From Warburgia ugandensis (lineage: Eukaryota > Streptophyta > Magnoliopsida > Canellales > Canellaceae), in the NCBI GenBank assembly GCA_035236585.1, contig CP141132.1:63771880-63835879 (forward strand): a stretch of 64,000 nt of DNA, read 5' to 3'. Every line of letters starts with the position of its first letter. The first letter of the stretch is position 1. Shown in pieces: positions 46,801-61,109 of this stretch. The position numbers and the translations under genes are program-made. The notes beneath the pieces were generated by a model that was not told where the DNA came from, searched no databases, and saw only the letters and a program-made list of their open reading frames with translations.

Positions 46801-47554
46801 CTTCTTCCTTCTTCTTCCCCCTCTTCTTCTCCTCTCCTTCCCATCTTCTTCTCCATTTGTTCACTCTTTCTCTAACGCAATCTAGGTTTTCCAAGCACGC
46901 CAGGTTTTCTTCTCCCTCTCTCCTTTCCTTTCCTTTCCCTTCTCCCTCTCTCCTTCTCTCTTCTCCTCCTCCCTCGTCTTCCTCTTCTCCTCCTCCACTA
47001 GCATCAAGTTTCCTTTTCCATCATCTATTTCTCGTTTTCATCAAGTTCTTGGCTATTGGGTTTCATGGCTAGAGAACAAATCATACCATCTGTCTTTTGG
47101 GAAATTACTTAAAGGGGGGCTGCCAATATCACATACGACCCCTCCTTTTAGTTATTATAAAATTATTTCTTTTTCTTTGATTCTTTTATGTTAATGATGT
47201 TTTTCAAACATTATGATTTCAATCAAAAAGTGTGCTAACCACCAATTATGACATTCCCATGCCTCTTGACTTTTCTGACTCAAGTTTCTTCAAATGGGCC
47301 CACAAGTGAATCGACTAAAATTCCCCTCATGAGAAAATTCACAAGTTATTTGTCCAAACTCTGATTTCAGCAAAATTAGTGTTGTTCGAATTGTTTTTCC
47401 AAATGCAATCAAAATATGAAGGTATTGGAGCCCAATTTGATGTCATTCAAAAAGTCAATTCAATGGAACCCAAATTTGAAAATTCTCCCAATTTATGTCT
47501 GTCAATATTAATTTATAATCCTTTAAAATAGATTTAAAATTTAGGATTGTTACA
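43825..47554 (-). mobile_element. LARD-like element, left (3') LTR, 3.73 kb
   Basis: Minus-strand start TGTAACAATCCTAAATTT at 47,554 and end GTGGTTACA at 43,825. Contains a pyrimidine-rich tract at about 46,770-47,000 (plus sense), which gives chance open frames, and the GAGGTAGGTG word near 45,217 (minus) shared with the solo LTR at 12,903. Confidence 0.82.
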
Positions 47555-47570
47555 TTATTTCCCCCTTACA
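47555..47570 (-). other. Polypurine tract of the LARD-like element
   Basis: Minus strand TGTAAGGGGGAAATAA directly before the LTR start. It primes plus-strand DNA synthesis in LTR elements and fixes the element's orientation. Confidence 0.7.
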
Positions 47571-50500
47571 AGAATTTCATCCTCCAAATTCCTTTCATGT
47601 TATCCTTCAATGATTCTACTAGCATCCTCACCTTATCACATCTTTCAATTCCATAAGGTCACTTGCCTAAATTATTCTTAAAAAGATGGTTCTATCAAAA
47701 AGACATCATTTATTCTTTTATTCCATTCTGAATCTCAAAACTCCTTGACTAGTATTATCCTTAAGAATCACCTGATTTCAACTTCAACTCTAAACATACA
47801 AGCCGCTTATTACCATAGATTTTCTATCAACTTTGGGCAATAAAGAGTTACTTTTATTGTGCACTCTAGTACTTGACCATTAGAAACATAAGGTAATAAT
47901 AGAATGAAGACGCAATCAGTTAACATCTCAAAACAGCAAATCTACACCCAATATCATAGAGCATACCACTCATAAAATAGATATACCTATGCCAAATCAG
48001 CTTTGAGCATATCAACTCATGAAGGAGACATTCCCATGCCAATCATCTTGCCTCTTATCAAAAACATCATTATAAGTTATCTATCAATCATTGCTTAAAA
48101 TTGTTGTCAAAATGAGTGCAAAGGTGAATCTCTTCTTTAGCTCTCAAAGGCTCACCTTGTAAGCATCGCTCTTCATGTGCCTTCTCATAATTGAAATCAT
48201 GTGTAATGTAATCCATATATACCTTGAAGTAATTTCTCAATAATAGCTACATCAATACATTCTTCTTCACAAAGAGGACTAGCACCTTAAATTTAAGACT
48301 ACGTCTAGCACAGCTCAATCATAATATCAATTTTTATTTGTGATAGTAATCTAGGAGCTCTTTTAAGGAATGTCTTGGGATTCTTGAATCATAGTTATCT
48401 CATCTGCCTATGTATTTTTAGCCTTCACCAAAACTATGCTTGTCAGCTATTCTCGATATCTCTTAGGGAAGTGTCATGCTTTCTTTATAACTAAATAGCA
48501 TATACACCCCTTTTATGCTCATCTTCCCTTAGACTGAGATCACTGGCTATATTTATACACCAGAATAATCTACCTTCGACAATCCACTTTTGCTAGTGTT
48601 ACCTACCACTTCATTTTCAAAATAACCTCAAAATCATCTATATCAAGGAGGATAAGATCGATAACCATCTTTCACCCACAATAATAAAATGCATGTCTTG
48701 AAGAAACTTCCAAGTTGAGATCAGTTTTCCTACTAGTGTCATCATATCCAACTCCAAACTCAAGATATGTACGGCAAGTCCACATAAGTTGTAAAAATAA
48801 TGAATATAAATGAGCATGTGGAACCTAGGTCCAACTAACTCTAATTTACCTATCTCTAACCTTAAGTTTGTTTCCACCATCGTCCCTAATGACTTGAAAC
48901 CGGAATTGTTTGACCTCCACTATATGTCAATTTGACTCTTTTCTTTTTATAGTTTCTAATAAAATGTTCAAACATTCAACCTCCCTAGGTTGTAGTTGTT
49001 ATTGTTGTCGTTGATGCTAATGTTTTCCTACTTAAGAACATGGCTAACCAGAATAGGCACTCATGTACCCTAGGCACTACCTTTACTTAAGAATCTACAC
49101 CACATCTAATAGATTGTTGCCGACTATGGATTATATGTGACTGTTGAAGAAAAGATCCTCTTGTCCTCATCAGATTGTTCAATGATATTACTACACTCAC
49201 TTTCCTTTTGATCTACTCAACTCAGGAGAATATCTTGTTTAAGAATAGATGTTATTTCTACTACCCAAACCACTATGGTTGATCAGGTCAATAAGACTAC
49301 TCACTCAACTTAGAAATCAATTTGCATATGTAATAGCTCCAACACTTTTACATTAGTGGTAATTGAACTTATATAATTACACATCACCATCCTATTCATC
49401 AAATTTCATTTCACTCGTGATTTATCTCATGATCACATTCATTGGAAGTCATTTCATCATCAGTAACGTATGTTTCAATTTTCTAAACAATTCACTTAAT
49501 ATAAGATTTAATATTTCAAAATTATTCTCTTCTTGATCATTGTCAGTAGCATAAAATCCTTCTCATAAAATCATTCTTCTTCACAATCTTTGATTCATCT
49601 CTAAACATAATACGTTGTACATAATAGTTGTCGCATCCACACTTTTGGTCCATAAATTAAATACTTCTAGATAAAGAAAAGTTGGAATTCTCTAATACAA
49701 CATCTTCACAAATCTATTCAATATCTTTTGAATTCATTGATTGTATTTCATACTTTGGTTCTCTACCTATCTATTCACCCTCATTGTTATCTCCGAACTA
49801 TTTTATAAAATAGTTGTTGTGTCCTCAAACAATATTCACATTCAAATTAGAATTAGAATTCCCCAAATGATCAAGTTGCATCTTCCATCAACTATATCTA
49901 GCATATACTAGGTATTCTCATACACATGAGGTTTATTAAAAATACTTCAAGTCCCATGGATTTTGAATCCATTAAATAATTCTCTCCTTTAAAAATTCAT
50001 TCATAATCATGCTTAAAACTTATAATCCAATTGTCATCATAGATAAACATTCTCATCTAAATCGGCATTAGAATATTTTGATATAAATACTTTTATAAAA
50101 TTTCCACTAAAATACACCAACATGTTCATAGCCATATCATAATTCCCTTATCATTATAATGCATTCAATATGTTCATGTTCAGATCATTCAAGATTACCT
50201 CTTCTTAGTCATTGAAAATCGCATCATCATCACTTTTGTTGTTCAATGTCTATCAACTATAATTATCTCCATCTTACTGTATTCTCACAATATAATCCTT
50301 TCTTCTCATCCACTTTAATCAATCTCTTTAGTCGGTACACACGTATAATAGATAAGTTTTTGATCTACATGCAGTTAGATAACAAATGTTAGATACTCCC
50401 TTATAGTGTGACATTTATCCTGATCATTCTCCAATTCTTACCAACAACCACAGAAATCATTTGAATTTATCTGCTAACTTTTCTGTATTCATGCTTCATT

Positions 50501-53358
50501 TCTCCACCCACATACTGATCTTTCTTATCATTTAATAATCATTCTTATAAAATAATTGTTATATTCTCTAAGCATTTATGCACCTCCAAGTTATAATCAA
50601 AACTCTCAAGAATCACTAAATTAACATTCACTTCTCAATGATATTTGATTGTTGTTATCTCTATATATATAAGGACTAACTTGTTCTCAATTCATAAATC
50701 AACAAATCCATCTAAATCAAAGTTTTACTCTATTGCCATAATATAATTTCCTTTTTTGAATATATTCACTACATGTATAGGCCAATATTATAATTCTCTT
50801 AGCATTCTCAAGGCCTCTTCTATTACTTCTAATCTCTCTTCCATTACCACCATAATCTTTTAGTGCAGTATCTATCATCATCTTCAAAGGTTTAGACAAA
50901 TCGTCTAAGTTAAAACTTGAATCCTCAAAAGGTTGCCCATGTGAATAGATATATCCTCTAACAAAGTTTTCATCTATATATACTACTCTTATATTCTAAG
51001 TACGTTATTCCTCACTCTAACAAGTATAATAATAACATAATAATACTCCTCTTATTCATTCCATTGCTAACACTCTGTTGTTTACTTAGAGCTTGCCAGC
51101 TGTTAAGTGTTCAATTTTGGTCAAAATACCCCTAATTTAGCATTCAATTAAGTCATCTAACCGTTCAATTTTACAAAACTTAGCTTGATTTTGAATTTAA
51201 ATCCAATTGACAATCCAAACCTTAATTTGTCAAAATCAATGGTCAGATGATCATTAGAGCTCATTAGATGACTAATGTACGATTCAGATGATTCTGATTT
51301 AGTTTTTTCTTTTGCAGATCAACCAAAAGAGGCATTGATGGATACAATTAAAAGTTAATGGTGCAGATCATCTTAAAGGGCAATGGATGGACCAGATCAC
51401 CCATGAAGAGGGATGTGATAGTTTCCTAAAAGACAATGGAGCTAAATTTGGAATCATGGAGAAAAAGGCAACCCTTTCCCCCACTTCTTTTTTTTTCTTT
51501 TCTTTTCTTTTTTTTTTCTTTTTTTTTTTCTTTTCTTTTTCCTCCTTTTCCTTTTTCCTTCCTTTTCTCTTTTCTTTCTTTCTTTTTCCTTCTTTCTTTC
51601 CTTTCTTTTTGCCTTCCTTCTTAACGGTACCCAACTCTCTCCTCTAGCTTCTTCTCATCTCTCCCTCTTCTTCTTCTTCTTCTTCTTCTTCTTCTTCTTC
51701 TTCTTCTCTAATTTCTTCCCCATCTTCTCCTTCTCACCCACCTCTTCTCTTCTCTTCCACCACCCTCTCTCCACGTTCTCCTTTCTTCCTCTTAAGCTGG
51801 GTTGGAAGGAGGAACCATGTTCCCTCCTTCTTCTCCTAAATCTCTCTCACATCCCTTTTCTCTCATCTCTCTATTCTCTTCCTCTCTTCCCATTCTCCTC
51901 TTCTTCCCTACACCCAGCTTGTTCTCCCTCTGTTTCTAAGTTTTCTTCACCACACTTTCCATCACCCATTCTCCCTCAACCTAACGTAGTCTATCAAGAC
52001 TTGACACCACATCAAGTCCATATCACATCCGGCCAGTCCGCGTTCTCTGTTCTCCAACATCGCACCTCCCATCGTCTTCTTCACTCCAGCCCGACATGCC
52101 TAGCCGCTCTCGTTCTTCCCACTTTCAGACCAGCCGAACTCTCTCTCTTTCTCTCGTTCTTCTTTCTTCCAATCGCACTCCCTCTCTGCATCGCCGCACT
52201 GCTTCAGCACAGCCTAGGTTTCCTCCCCTCCGGTGTCATCTCCATCACACCAATCGATTCCACCTTCTCCTCCTCCGGCATTTTTGGTAGCCGGACATTC
52301 TAAGGAAGGAAACCTGGATCGAGTTTCCAATCCTTTTCCATTCCCCTCTCCTCCTTCCTCCTTCCTCCTCTCTTCCCTCTTACTCTTCTCCCTCCTTCGG
52401 TCTTCTTCTTTGCAGGGTTTTCGTCTAGTTTTTCTTAAAAACCAAATTTCCCATTTAATTCTCGTTTTGCCCCTTTCTCCTTTAAATCAATTACAATTAT
52501 GTCCTTTTCCATTAATTCCATATGTGTCCCCAGTTTATTTACATCTGTGTCCCAGTTATTCTGGTTTTGTTTTATCTGTGTTTTTCTTATCCAAGAACTG
52601 TCTAATCTCTACTAGATCATTTAAGGCCTAACCCAATCAACGAGTTAGCCTTAATCAAAACCAAATCTTCAATTTCTCCTTTGTTTCTCAACGGATTTCA
52701 AATTAATTTTGCAAAATCATTCTTAGGACATCCCTAGACATAATCAATGCTTCTAATCTTGGATCTGAAATTCATAAATCAATCTGAGCCGTCCAAATCT
52801 TGAAATTACAACTTAGCCCAAATCTTAACCATTTTGAAGAATCTGTCAAATCCGACCAGTGGATCACTAATCAAGGACGTGATGAAGACATATATAAAGG
52901 CTGATCATCTCTCAAGAAATCAGATTTGAAGATTTTGATAGTTTTTGATCTAGCAAAGTAGTTTTTTCTCATTATTTGATTTTGTTCGTTTTCTTTAGGA
53001 ACCGAAAATTCTGTATTTTTGAGAAGTTGATTAGATCTAAACATTGATTCTCATTTCAATAATTCCAGTAATTTTGAGTGATTTCTTTTTAATTTTACAT
53101 AATTAAATTTTATTCAAACTCCATCATTTTAAATCAAGCCATCGTGGGATTGACCTGTACTTGCATAAGCTACACTACAATAGCCCGTGCACTTGCAGTT
53201 AAACAATCAACACCAGCACTAGTAAGTGGCATCACTTTCCACATAAATCTACGTTACTTATATGAGTCATCTCTGTGGCTCATACCTTCTCAATCAACAC
53301 TCAATGATTTACTTTATATGACTTTTGGACATGCTGAATTGGCTATGAGAGGATTGCC
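47571..53358. other. Interior of the LARD-like element, non-coding
   Basis: 5.8 kb without a recognisable protein domain in six frames; the longest frames are low-complexity or short. 47.6-51.3 kb is AT-rich with many ATCAT, TTCAA and CATA words. 51.48-52.4 kb is strongly pyrimidine-rich on the plus strand. 52.4-53.36 kb is AT-rich leader. The chance that a very decayed gag lies around 48.9-49.1 kb was considered but is not supported. Confidence 0.6.
51487..51710. repeat. Polypyrimidine tract with (TTC)13
   Basis: T/C runs at 51,487-51,608, then (TTC)n at about 51,667-51,706. On the element's own strand this is a long purine run near the 5' leader. Confidence 0.9.
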
Positions 53359-53360
53359 TG

Positions 53361-53373
53361 AGCTATGATACCA
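53361..53373 (-). other. Primer-binding site of the LARD-like element
   Basis: Minus strand TGGTATCATAGCT, two bases after the LTR end. It is close to the TGGTATCAGAGCT site for initiator-Met tRNA. Confidence 0.8.
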
Positions 53374-53375
53374 AC

Positions 53376-56300
53376 TATAACAACGTAGGTTTTTATCGGA
53401 TTTTTTAAATGAAAAAGACGATTAAAATACAAGATAAATCTCTATTAAAAACAATTTTGAAAATCAAATAACAACAGTAGAACCTTATGTTTTAAAAACT
53501 CATTCTGAAAAACCTTGAGTGTTATTTTCTTTCTTAAAAGGGATTACCGATGAAATGAGTGCTATATTTCTACCGAAAATCTGGCAGAGTTTCCTTTATT
53601 TTTCGAACATAAGACATTTAATCCATGTCATTGCGAAGTACCTAATAAACATAATTTTTATAAATAAAAGAATAAGGGAGACTATATCTCCATCCCATCA
53701 CATTTACTAACATGACTGAGTGTTTTGAAAATCAAAATAAATGAAAACCAAAGAAACATCCACAACTTAAAATATACCTGTCAGGATCAATCCAATCGCA
53801 GTCACCAAACCTTAACTTCCAATTTCAAATCTACACATCTATAAAGCAAAGTCATATTAAATCAAAGTATTACTACAATTTACTAGTTTAGCAACCACAT
53901 TACAATCCTGTTTGATATACCTATTTAGTCATCTTGAAATCTTTAGCATAGTCTTCTACTTCCTTTCCCTTGTTCTGTTTCTTCAAACCTGAGACATTGT
54001 AAACACTCAGCAAGCTTGTGCTTGTGTAGGCAGTTTCACATCTATTTTACCAAGTTTGTAATTCAATTCTAAACACCATCTCAAATCATTTTTCATGTAG
54101 TTTCTAAAGAATATTGTAATCAAATGAAAGATAAGAAACATGATTAGACCCGTATTTCAATCTCAATTCTACAATACCATGCTAAAATGTTTCAGATAGT
54201 ATGAATATAAAATGTGTATGACTTTAAATACATTTTTTTTCAAATGATTGAATTGTCATAGTAATCTCAAGTAAGTTGCAATATAGAACCTATCCCAAAA
54301 TCACATGTAAGCATAACATGAGAACTATGTGAAAGATACACATCTAACTTGATAAATCAAAAGCCATAAGATCCTCAAAGAATTAAAGTAGTCATCGGTT
54401 AAACGGAAAATGTCGGCAATCCCAAACCGACAACATCATCATGTGCACATATGCACCCCGGTGAACACATCGGTCGATTGGTCATGAGTACTCATCTAAG
54501 ACCATCAAGCCCATCTATGTGAGGTCACAAAATAGAAATCCTATGGTACACTATGCTCACAACCAAATCACGGAATCGTGTCTCTTCGGTATCTAAAGAA
54601 CAGTCACCGCAGCCTCCACACCGACTATGGATACGTCTCGAAAGGGTGCGGTGACCACCTCCGATGGTTGTTCTTACCACAATAGTCAAGAAAATAGATG
54701 CTTCTTTGGGCATGGATACCAAACACCTTTGGTGCTTAGAGGCCGGGAGGCCAAACCCGTAAAACCTCTCAGCATAGTAACCATCAAGCTCATTAGCTTG
54801 AACAAAGACATATCTCAATCCTAAATGATATTAAATCATATAGTATATATGTCATGCAAGATCATGCATTTCTTTAACTTAATCTCAAAACATGAGATTG
54901 ATGCATTTCAAATATCATCATTTCCTTCAAAAGCACTCAATTACATGTAATGAACAACATCATTTTCGTTTTTCATACAAAAACAAGCATCATGGCCATG
55001 AAGATACAAAAATATAATTCACATCATTTGCAAATATTATATTCTTTAAAAGCTAACATGATGTAGGATGATAAAAATATAAGTTTCATAATAGTTAAGA
55101 AGCCTTAAATATGAAATTTGATCATCAAATGATTTGATCATTTAAAATTCACATATCTTTACAAACTGATTGGATACTTAAAATCTTATTAGCAAGTAAA
55201 GGTTAAAACCACCTACCTCTTAGGTGAAATTCTCAATTTCGCTAAGTTCCTTCCTCATCTCGACTTATCTATCAATCTTCTCATTGATGTTACAGAGTTC
55301 TTGTTAGTATTAAATCATATATAAATGAGTACATAAAAATTCTGTTTTAATCAAAGTCTAATGGCTGAGGTCATCATAAGCCTTTTAACTTTCTACTGAT
55401 CATTTATTCCATAAAGTAATATATGATCAAGTCAGTCTTAGATCCATCATCGATTCACCAATTAATGGTCCATGGTTTATCTTTGCCTTTTCCTTTGGAA
55501 TAACCCCTTTGATAGACCATCTAAATATAAAAGTTTACTCTAATAAGTTGCAGTGATCTCAATTAGTATTTCAAGATCTAATTTCATATATAATTGTTCA
55601 GATATGTACTTTTATGTTCAATATATTGGATGGTAATATTACTTTTAATTATCAATCCAATCCTATAGTCACATTTCGTCAAATTGCATAAAAGGAATAT
55701 TATCAGTTTCTCATTTGTAACTAATTATGATCCAATGGTCAACAATCATTAGCTCATCCCTACAGTCCATGAATTTTCATTTCTAACATCTAATTTGATA
55801 TATAACTTTTAAATTCATAAATTTACCAAAATTTAACAATCAGATTTACGTTTACTCACCATGAACAGTATTCATCATTTCTGATTTGCATGTTTATCCT
55901 AGTTCCACAATTTTATATCATATTTAAGGCACTCAAGGTTCAAGAATTCATCTGTGGCATCTGATCATTGATTAGACATCACCAAGTTCTTGTTTACATA
56001 GTGATAAATTGGACAGCCTAGATCATCTGATATGTTTTGCTTCAAATTCATACAAATCAAGCCATCCTTATCATTTTTAAGGATGGGGAATTCAATGTAG
56101 CATCTGATGATCGATCAGATGTTGCTAAATAGTGTTTTACGCAAGAATAGATCGAATGGCTAAGACTGTCCAATTGATTTGTCCATTTTCTTACAATTTT
56201 TTTTGTCATATCCCATATAATTGAAGGTCAAGGAAGTTATCTATGGTGTCTGATCATCGCTCAGACATCTCCAAACTACTGGGTCAACAGTACCTGATCG

Positions 56301-57525
56301 GATGGCTAAGATTGTTCAGTTAGATTCTAGGTTAGATCTACAATTTCAGTTAAGTTGGAGTTATACTAGGTATGTAATTACTCATGTCTACCCTTAGATT
56401 ATGAATTGGATGGTGGATCATCATAAAAAGCTAGATATGACATGAACAGTGTGGATCTAGTTAAAAATCTCAAAATCACGAGTTGGGTTCAGTAGGTCTT
56501 ACCTTTTGGATGCATCTTCATGCATTTTCCACCCTTGGATGAGCTAGATTGATCATCATTTTGCTTAAAACCCTCCAATCTTGCAGCACGCACTGTCTCC
56601 CCATTGATCAACAATCCAGATCATCTCGAATCTTCCAATAAACTTGGGTGTTTTCCTCTTTTCACCGTGCTGAACAAGTAATCCAAGCTAGCGTAGTCTC
56701 CTACCACAACCTGTAACTCCAGCAGACCCAAAAACCCTCGTTCCTTGCCGACATGCCTACTCCTCTAGCATCTTCTCTCTCTCCCCTCTTTCCCTCTTCA
56801 CCTTCTTCCTTCTTCTTCCCCCTCTCTTCTTCTCCTCTCCTTCCCATCTTCTTATCCATTAGTTTACTCTCTCTTCAGCGCAATCTAGGTTTTCCAAGCA
56901 CGATAGGTTTTCTTCTCCCTCTCTCTTTCCTTTCCCTTCTCCTTCTCTCTTCTCCTCCTCCACGACGTCGGGTTTCCTTTTTTGTCATCTATTTTTCATT
57001 TTTGTCAAGTTCTTGGCTATCAGGTTTCATGGCTGAAGAACAAATTATACGATTTGTCTTTTGGGAAATCACTTAAGGTGGGGGTGGGGAGTGCCAATGT
57101 CACATATGGCCCCTCCATTTAGTTATTATAAAAAAAATTCTTTTTCTTTTATTCTTTTATGTTAATGATGTTTTTCAAACATCATGATTTCAATCAAAAA
57201 GTATGCTAACCACCAATTATGACATTCCCATGTCTCTTGACTTGTCTGACTCAATTTTCTTCAATTGGGCCCACAACTAAAATGACTAAAATACCCCTTG
57301 TGAGAAAATTTACAAGTTATTTGTCCGAACTCTGATTTTAGGAAAATTAGTGTCGTTCAAATCATTTTTTTGAGTACAATCCAAATATGAAGGTATTAGA
57401 ATCAATTTTAATGTCTTTCAAAAGGTCAATTTAGTGGAACCCAAATTTGAAAAATTTCTCCATTTATGTTTATCAATATTAATTTATAATTCTTTAAAAT
57501 AGATTTAAAATTTAGGATTGTTACA
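53376..57525 (-). mobile_element. LARD-like element, right (5') LTR, 4.15 kb
   Basis: Minus-strand start TGTAACAATCCTAAATTT at 57,525, end CGTTGTTATA at 53,376. It parallels the left LTR throughout, including the pyrimidine-rich tract (56,760-56,975) and the block around GAACACATCGG(T/C)CGATTGGTCA. It is about 0.42 kb longer than the left LTR. Confidence 0.82.

Positions 57526-58293
<768 letters not shown>

Positions 58294-58365
<72 letters not shown>
58294..58365. repeat. (CT)36 microsatellite
   Basis: 72 bp of pure CT. Its flanks do not match those of the other two CT arrays. Confidence 0.97.
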
Positions 58366-58367
<2 letters not shown>

Positions 58368-59204
58368 TCCAATTGGGGCCCATTCCAGTCTATTGGGAAT
58401 GTAATTTTTCCCACATCTCTTTTAGTCTTTGTCTAAAAACGTCTCCAAAAACACTCTCTCTCAAAGGTTGCAACTCAAATTACTTCACCTCTTATCCATT
58501 AAAACTTGTAATTAAATCTCTATTTTGTTATTCTATTCTTTCCATATGCCTATATCTCACTCCTGCCCTAAGCCTACTTTCTATTCCTTTCATTAAGTGT
58601 AGGTAAGTTTCTAAAATTTTCTCATTTTCCATGTTAGACTTGAACTTTTCTAATATATATCGTTACTTCATTCTAAATAATTTCTAATTTTTAAATAGTA
58701 TATTTTAACTAATGGCTACTTTCTCTTAGTGGCATTTTTATACAAACTTAATGATTATATAGTTATGAAAAATAAGTTTAATGCAAGTGAATATAAATTA
58801 AGAAAAATGAAGTTCTAAAAAAGGGGAAAAAATGGAATTCATAAACAAAGAGAAAAAGTGGAGTTAAAAAGAATTACAAGCACATATAGAAGAAAAAAAA
58901 AATCCTTGAAAAAGGCATAAGAAAATAAAGGTAAAAAGTGGATACCTTAGACATCTCATTTGGAGAAGAAATTAAAGAAAGATCAAATGAGAGGAAGAAA
59001 GGAAGCATCAATTGAAAGAAAATAGAGAGAAGCAAGAAGTCAAAGATTTCCCTCATACCAAAACAAAGAAAAGGAAAATCTTGGTACAAATAGGGTGTTA
59101 TGAATTGAACAAAGGAAGTATAAGGATAGAGGAGGTTAGACATCAACACCCAAAGGAAGCTGGTAGAAAGGGATCTAGATTGAAGAAACAAATGTCAAAA
59201 TGGG
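58366..59204. other. Unassigned; possible L1 leader
   Basis: AT-rich, purine-rich from about 58,780. It may belong to the 5' leader of the LINE downstream. Open frames on the two strands at 58,874-59,239 overlap and look like chance. Confidence 0.35.
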
Positions 59205-59384
59205 ATCACAAATTTATCAATGCAAAGGAGATAAAATAAAAATCAATAACCCAAACTGATTGGATCTATCTTACATGTATGTTTTATAATTTCTATCATA
59301 AATTTATCAATGCAAGGGAGATAAAATAAAGATCAATAACCCAAATTGATTGGATCTGTCTTGCATGTATGTTTTATAATTTCT
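59205..59384. repeat. Tandem 90-bp duplication
   Basis: Two adjacent 90-bp copies (59,205-59,294 and 59,295-59,384) differing at only about 6 positions, with ATCA(C/T)AAATTTATCAATGC at each start and TATGTTTTATAATTTCT at each end. Low divergence points to a recent event. Confidence 0.92.
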
Positions 59385-59826
59385 CGAGAAGAATATGTGT
59401 CAGAGGTGCAAGAAGATCTAGTCAAGAATGGATTGAGCAATGAGATGGAATTTAACTAACATTCACAATAAAAATTCGTAGGAAGAAATAAGCAACATAT
59501 GAAGAGTTTCATAAATAAAGATAAGAAAGCATATAACAAGCAATCAAAGCAGCATATGCTCTTAGTGAAATGTTGGATGATAAGAAAGTAAAAACACACA
59601 CGCACACACAAATTACTGAGAATATGCTTCAATAAGATAAAGAGAATTTGAAGTCTTATAAGGAGGCTCTAAAGGGGGAAGACAAAGTTAAAACGTCTTC
59701 TCTTGACCATATGAGGGTCAAGTGGAAAAGAATGCTGATTTGTTTAATCACACTATCATTGGGTGTCATCTCTCACAAGGATGAAATAGAGAAAAGATAA
59801 AAGCATGGGAGGAGGACACATGTAAC

Positions 59827-60250
59827 ATGAGGGATCAAGTGGAAGTATGGAGAGCATATAACTTCAAAGAAAGCATCATTATACTATCGACTAAGAAAGT
59901 AGTGGATATGGTGCTTTCTACATGGTCATCTCTTAGCGTCAAGCCTTTTAGGGAGCTAGATCCTTTTTTTTTTTTTGGTCTTCTAGTCTATGTCACCTCA
60001 AAATCAGAGGGCTTCCCCTTGTGGATGGACCATAGACATCATTAAGGAGGTTGACAACATATTTGGCAAATTTGTATCAATTGATTCATTATAAATCCTA
60101 TGATCAAAGAAAAGGGAAGCTATAATTATGGTGAAACTTTTTGGAATCCCTCCAACTGGGACGCATATGGAGATCATTATGAAAGATAATGTTGCTGGTT
60201 TGACATCCTTTCAAAACTGGTAGAAACATATCATGAAGCAAGTGATATCT
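59827..60250 (+). pseudogene. L1-type ORF1 remnant (DUF4283-like)
   Basis: ORF1 protein binds LINE RNA. Readable pieces are SVKPFRELDPFFFF, a SEGFPLW word where plant ORF1 has G-L-P-x-x-W, and in another frame IIKEVDNIFGKFVSIDS, matching the E-I-G-x-x-x-G-x-F block that follows. The frame changes between pieces. The zinc knuckle was not located. Identification rests on order and position before an L1 endonuclease, so it is moderate. Confidence 0.5.
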
Positions 60251-61109
60251 ATGGCTACTATCCATCATTCAACAACTCAAAGTAGAGGTTTTCTAGAAAA
60301 TCTATGAATCATGTTCAACATCCAAAAGAAACGAGCAAGTCTAATGAACAAGCTTCAAAGGTAAAAGGTTCGTGTCCCTACCTCAATTCAATTCTAATTT
60401 GAATTTGGTTACCTCTTCATTGAATTGTGCAAACAGATCATTATCTTCAAGCAACCTTAGTATTCCTCCGAGTAGAGTCCAACTTCATCTACTCAATCTT
60501 ATGACATGCCTATAATTTGAAACTCAATGAGAATAGAAGACTTCATAAGAGAGAAAAAATAGGAACACTTGCCATGCACTAAACCAAGTCAAAGCTAGAA
60601 CCATTAAAGGGATTGGTTTCTATCCTACAAGACAAATAGGTGACTGCTTGCAAAGAAAGAAATATAGAGATTGTTGGTGTTAAAGGAAATAACCTGAGGA
60701 TCAATAGAGATTCCATTAAGGTTTGTAAGGCAATAGGAATTGAATTTGAGGCTAGCAAGAAAAAGACATTGGCTAGATAGCTGGAGCAACAAAAGAATAT
60801 AGGTCATAGTTTTGACATTTCTCAAACAAAAAAGGGAAGTAATGATTGTGACAATGGTTTCCAAGACTTCAAAATTCAAGATGATGAAAGTTCGAATGGG
60901 GAAAATGATGATATCAGTTTCCAGTGATTTTCATATCAAGGACTATTCATGTGCTAGAAAGCTAGAGGAAAAAAAAGCATGTGTTTAAAGAATAGTTATA
61001 CAACTAAATCTTTTTGTTTCTCTTTAGGAGATGAAAGTATCATATGGTCAAGGATGGATGCTAGAGCAATTGGGTTACTAAAATAATATGACTAGTGTCA
61101 TATAGAATC

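Larger units (their letters stand above)
43825..57525 (-). mobile_element. LARD-like LTR retrotransposon, 13.7 kb
   Basis: Two similar LTRs in the same orientation (43,825-47,554 and 53,376-57,525) flank a 5.82-kb interior. Orientation is minus: the primer site for initiator-Met tRNA adjoins the right LTR and the purine tract adjoins the left one. The interior shows no gag or pol that I recognise. Large LTRs with a non-coding interior fit the LARD class, which depends on other elements' proteins. The structure looks whole. LTR divergence judged by eye over about 400 bp is near 8%, suggesting a few million years at commonly used plant rates, older in slow-evolving trees. The 5-bp flanks TAGGT and TGAGT do not match exactly. 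Confidence 0.82.

Noticed and set aside
46755-47072. Open frame starting MPTPLASSL, with a similar frame at 56,753-57,076
   Set aside because: The two frames resemble each other only because they occupy the same pyrimidine-rich tract in the two LTRs of one element; composition is Ser/Leu/Pro low-complexity.
48950-49080. Possible zinc-knuckle region of a decayed gag in the LARD-like interior
   Set aside because: No ordered Cys/His spacing in any frame; similarity too weak to claim.
51368-51647. Open frames of Lys/Arg/Glu or Phe/Ser on the two strands
   Set aside because: Translation of a polypyrimidine tract, not coding sequence.
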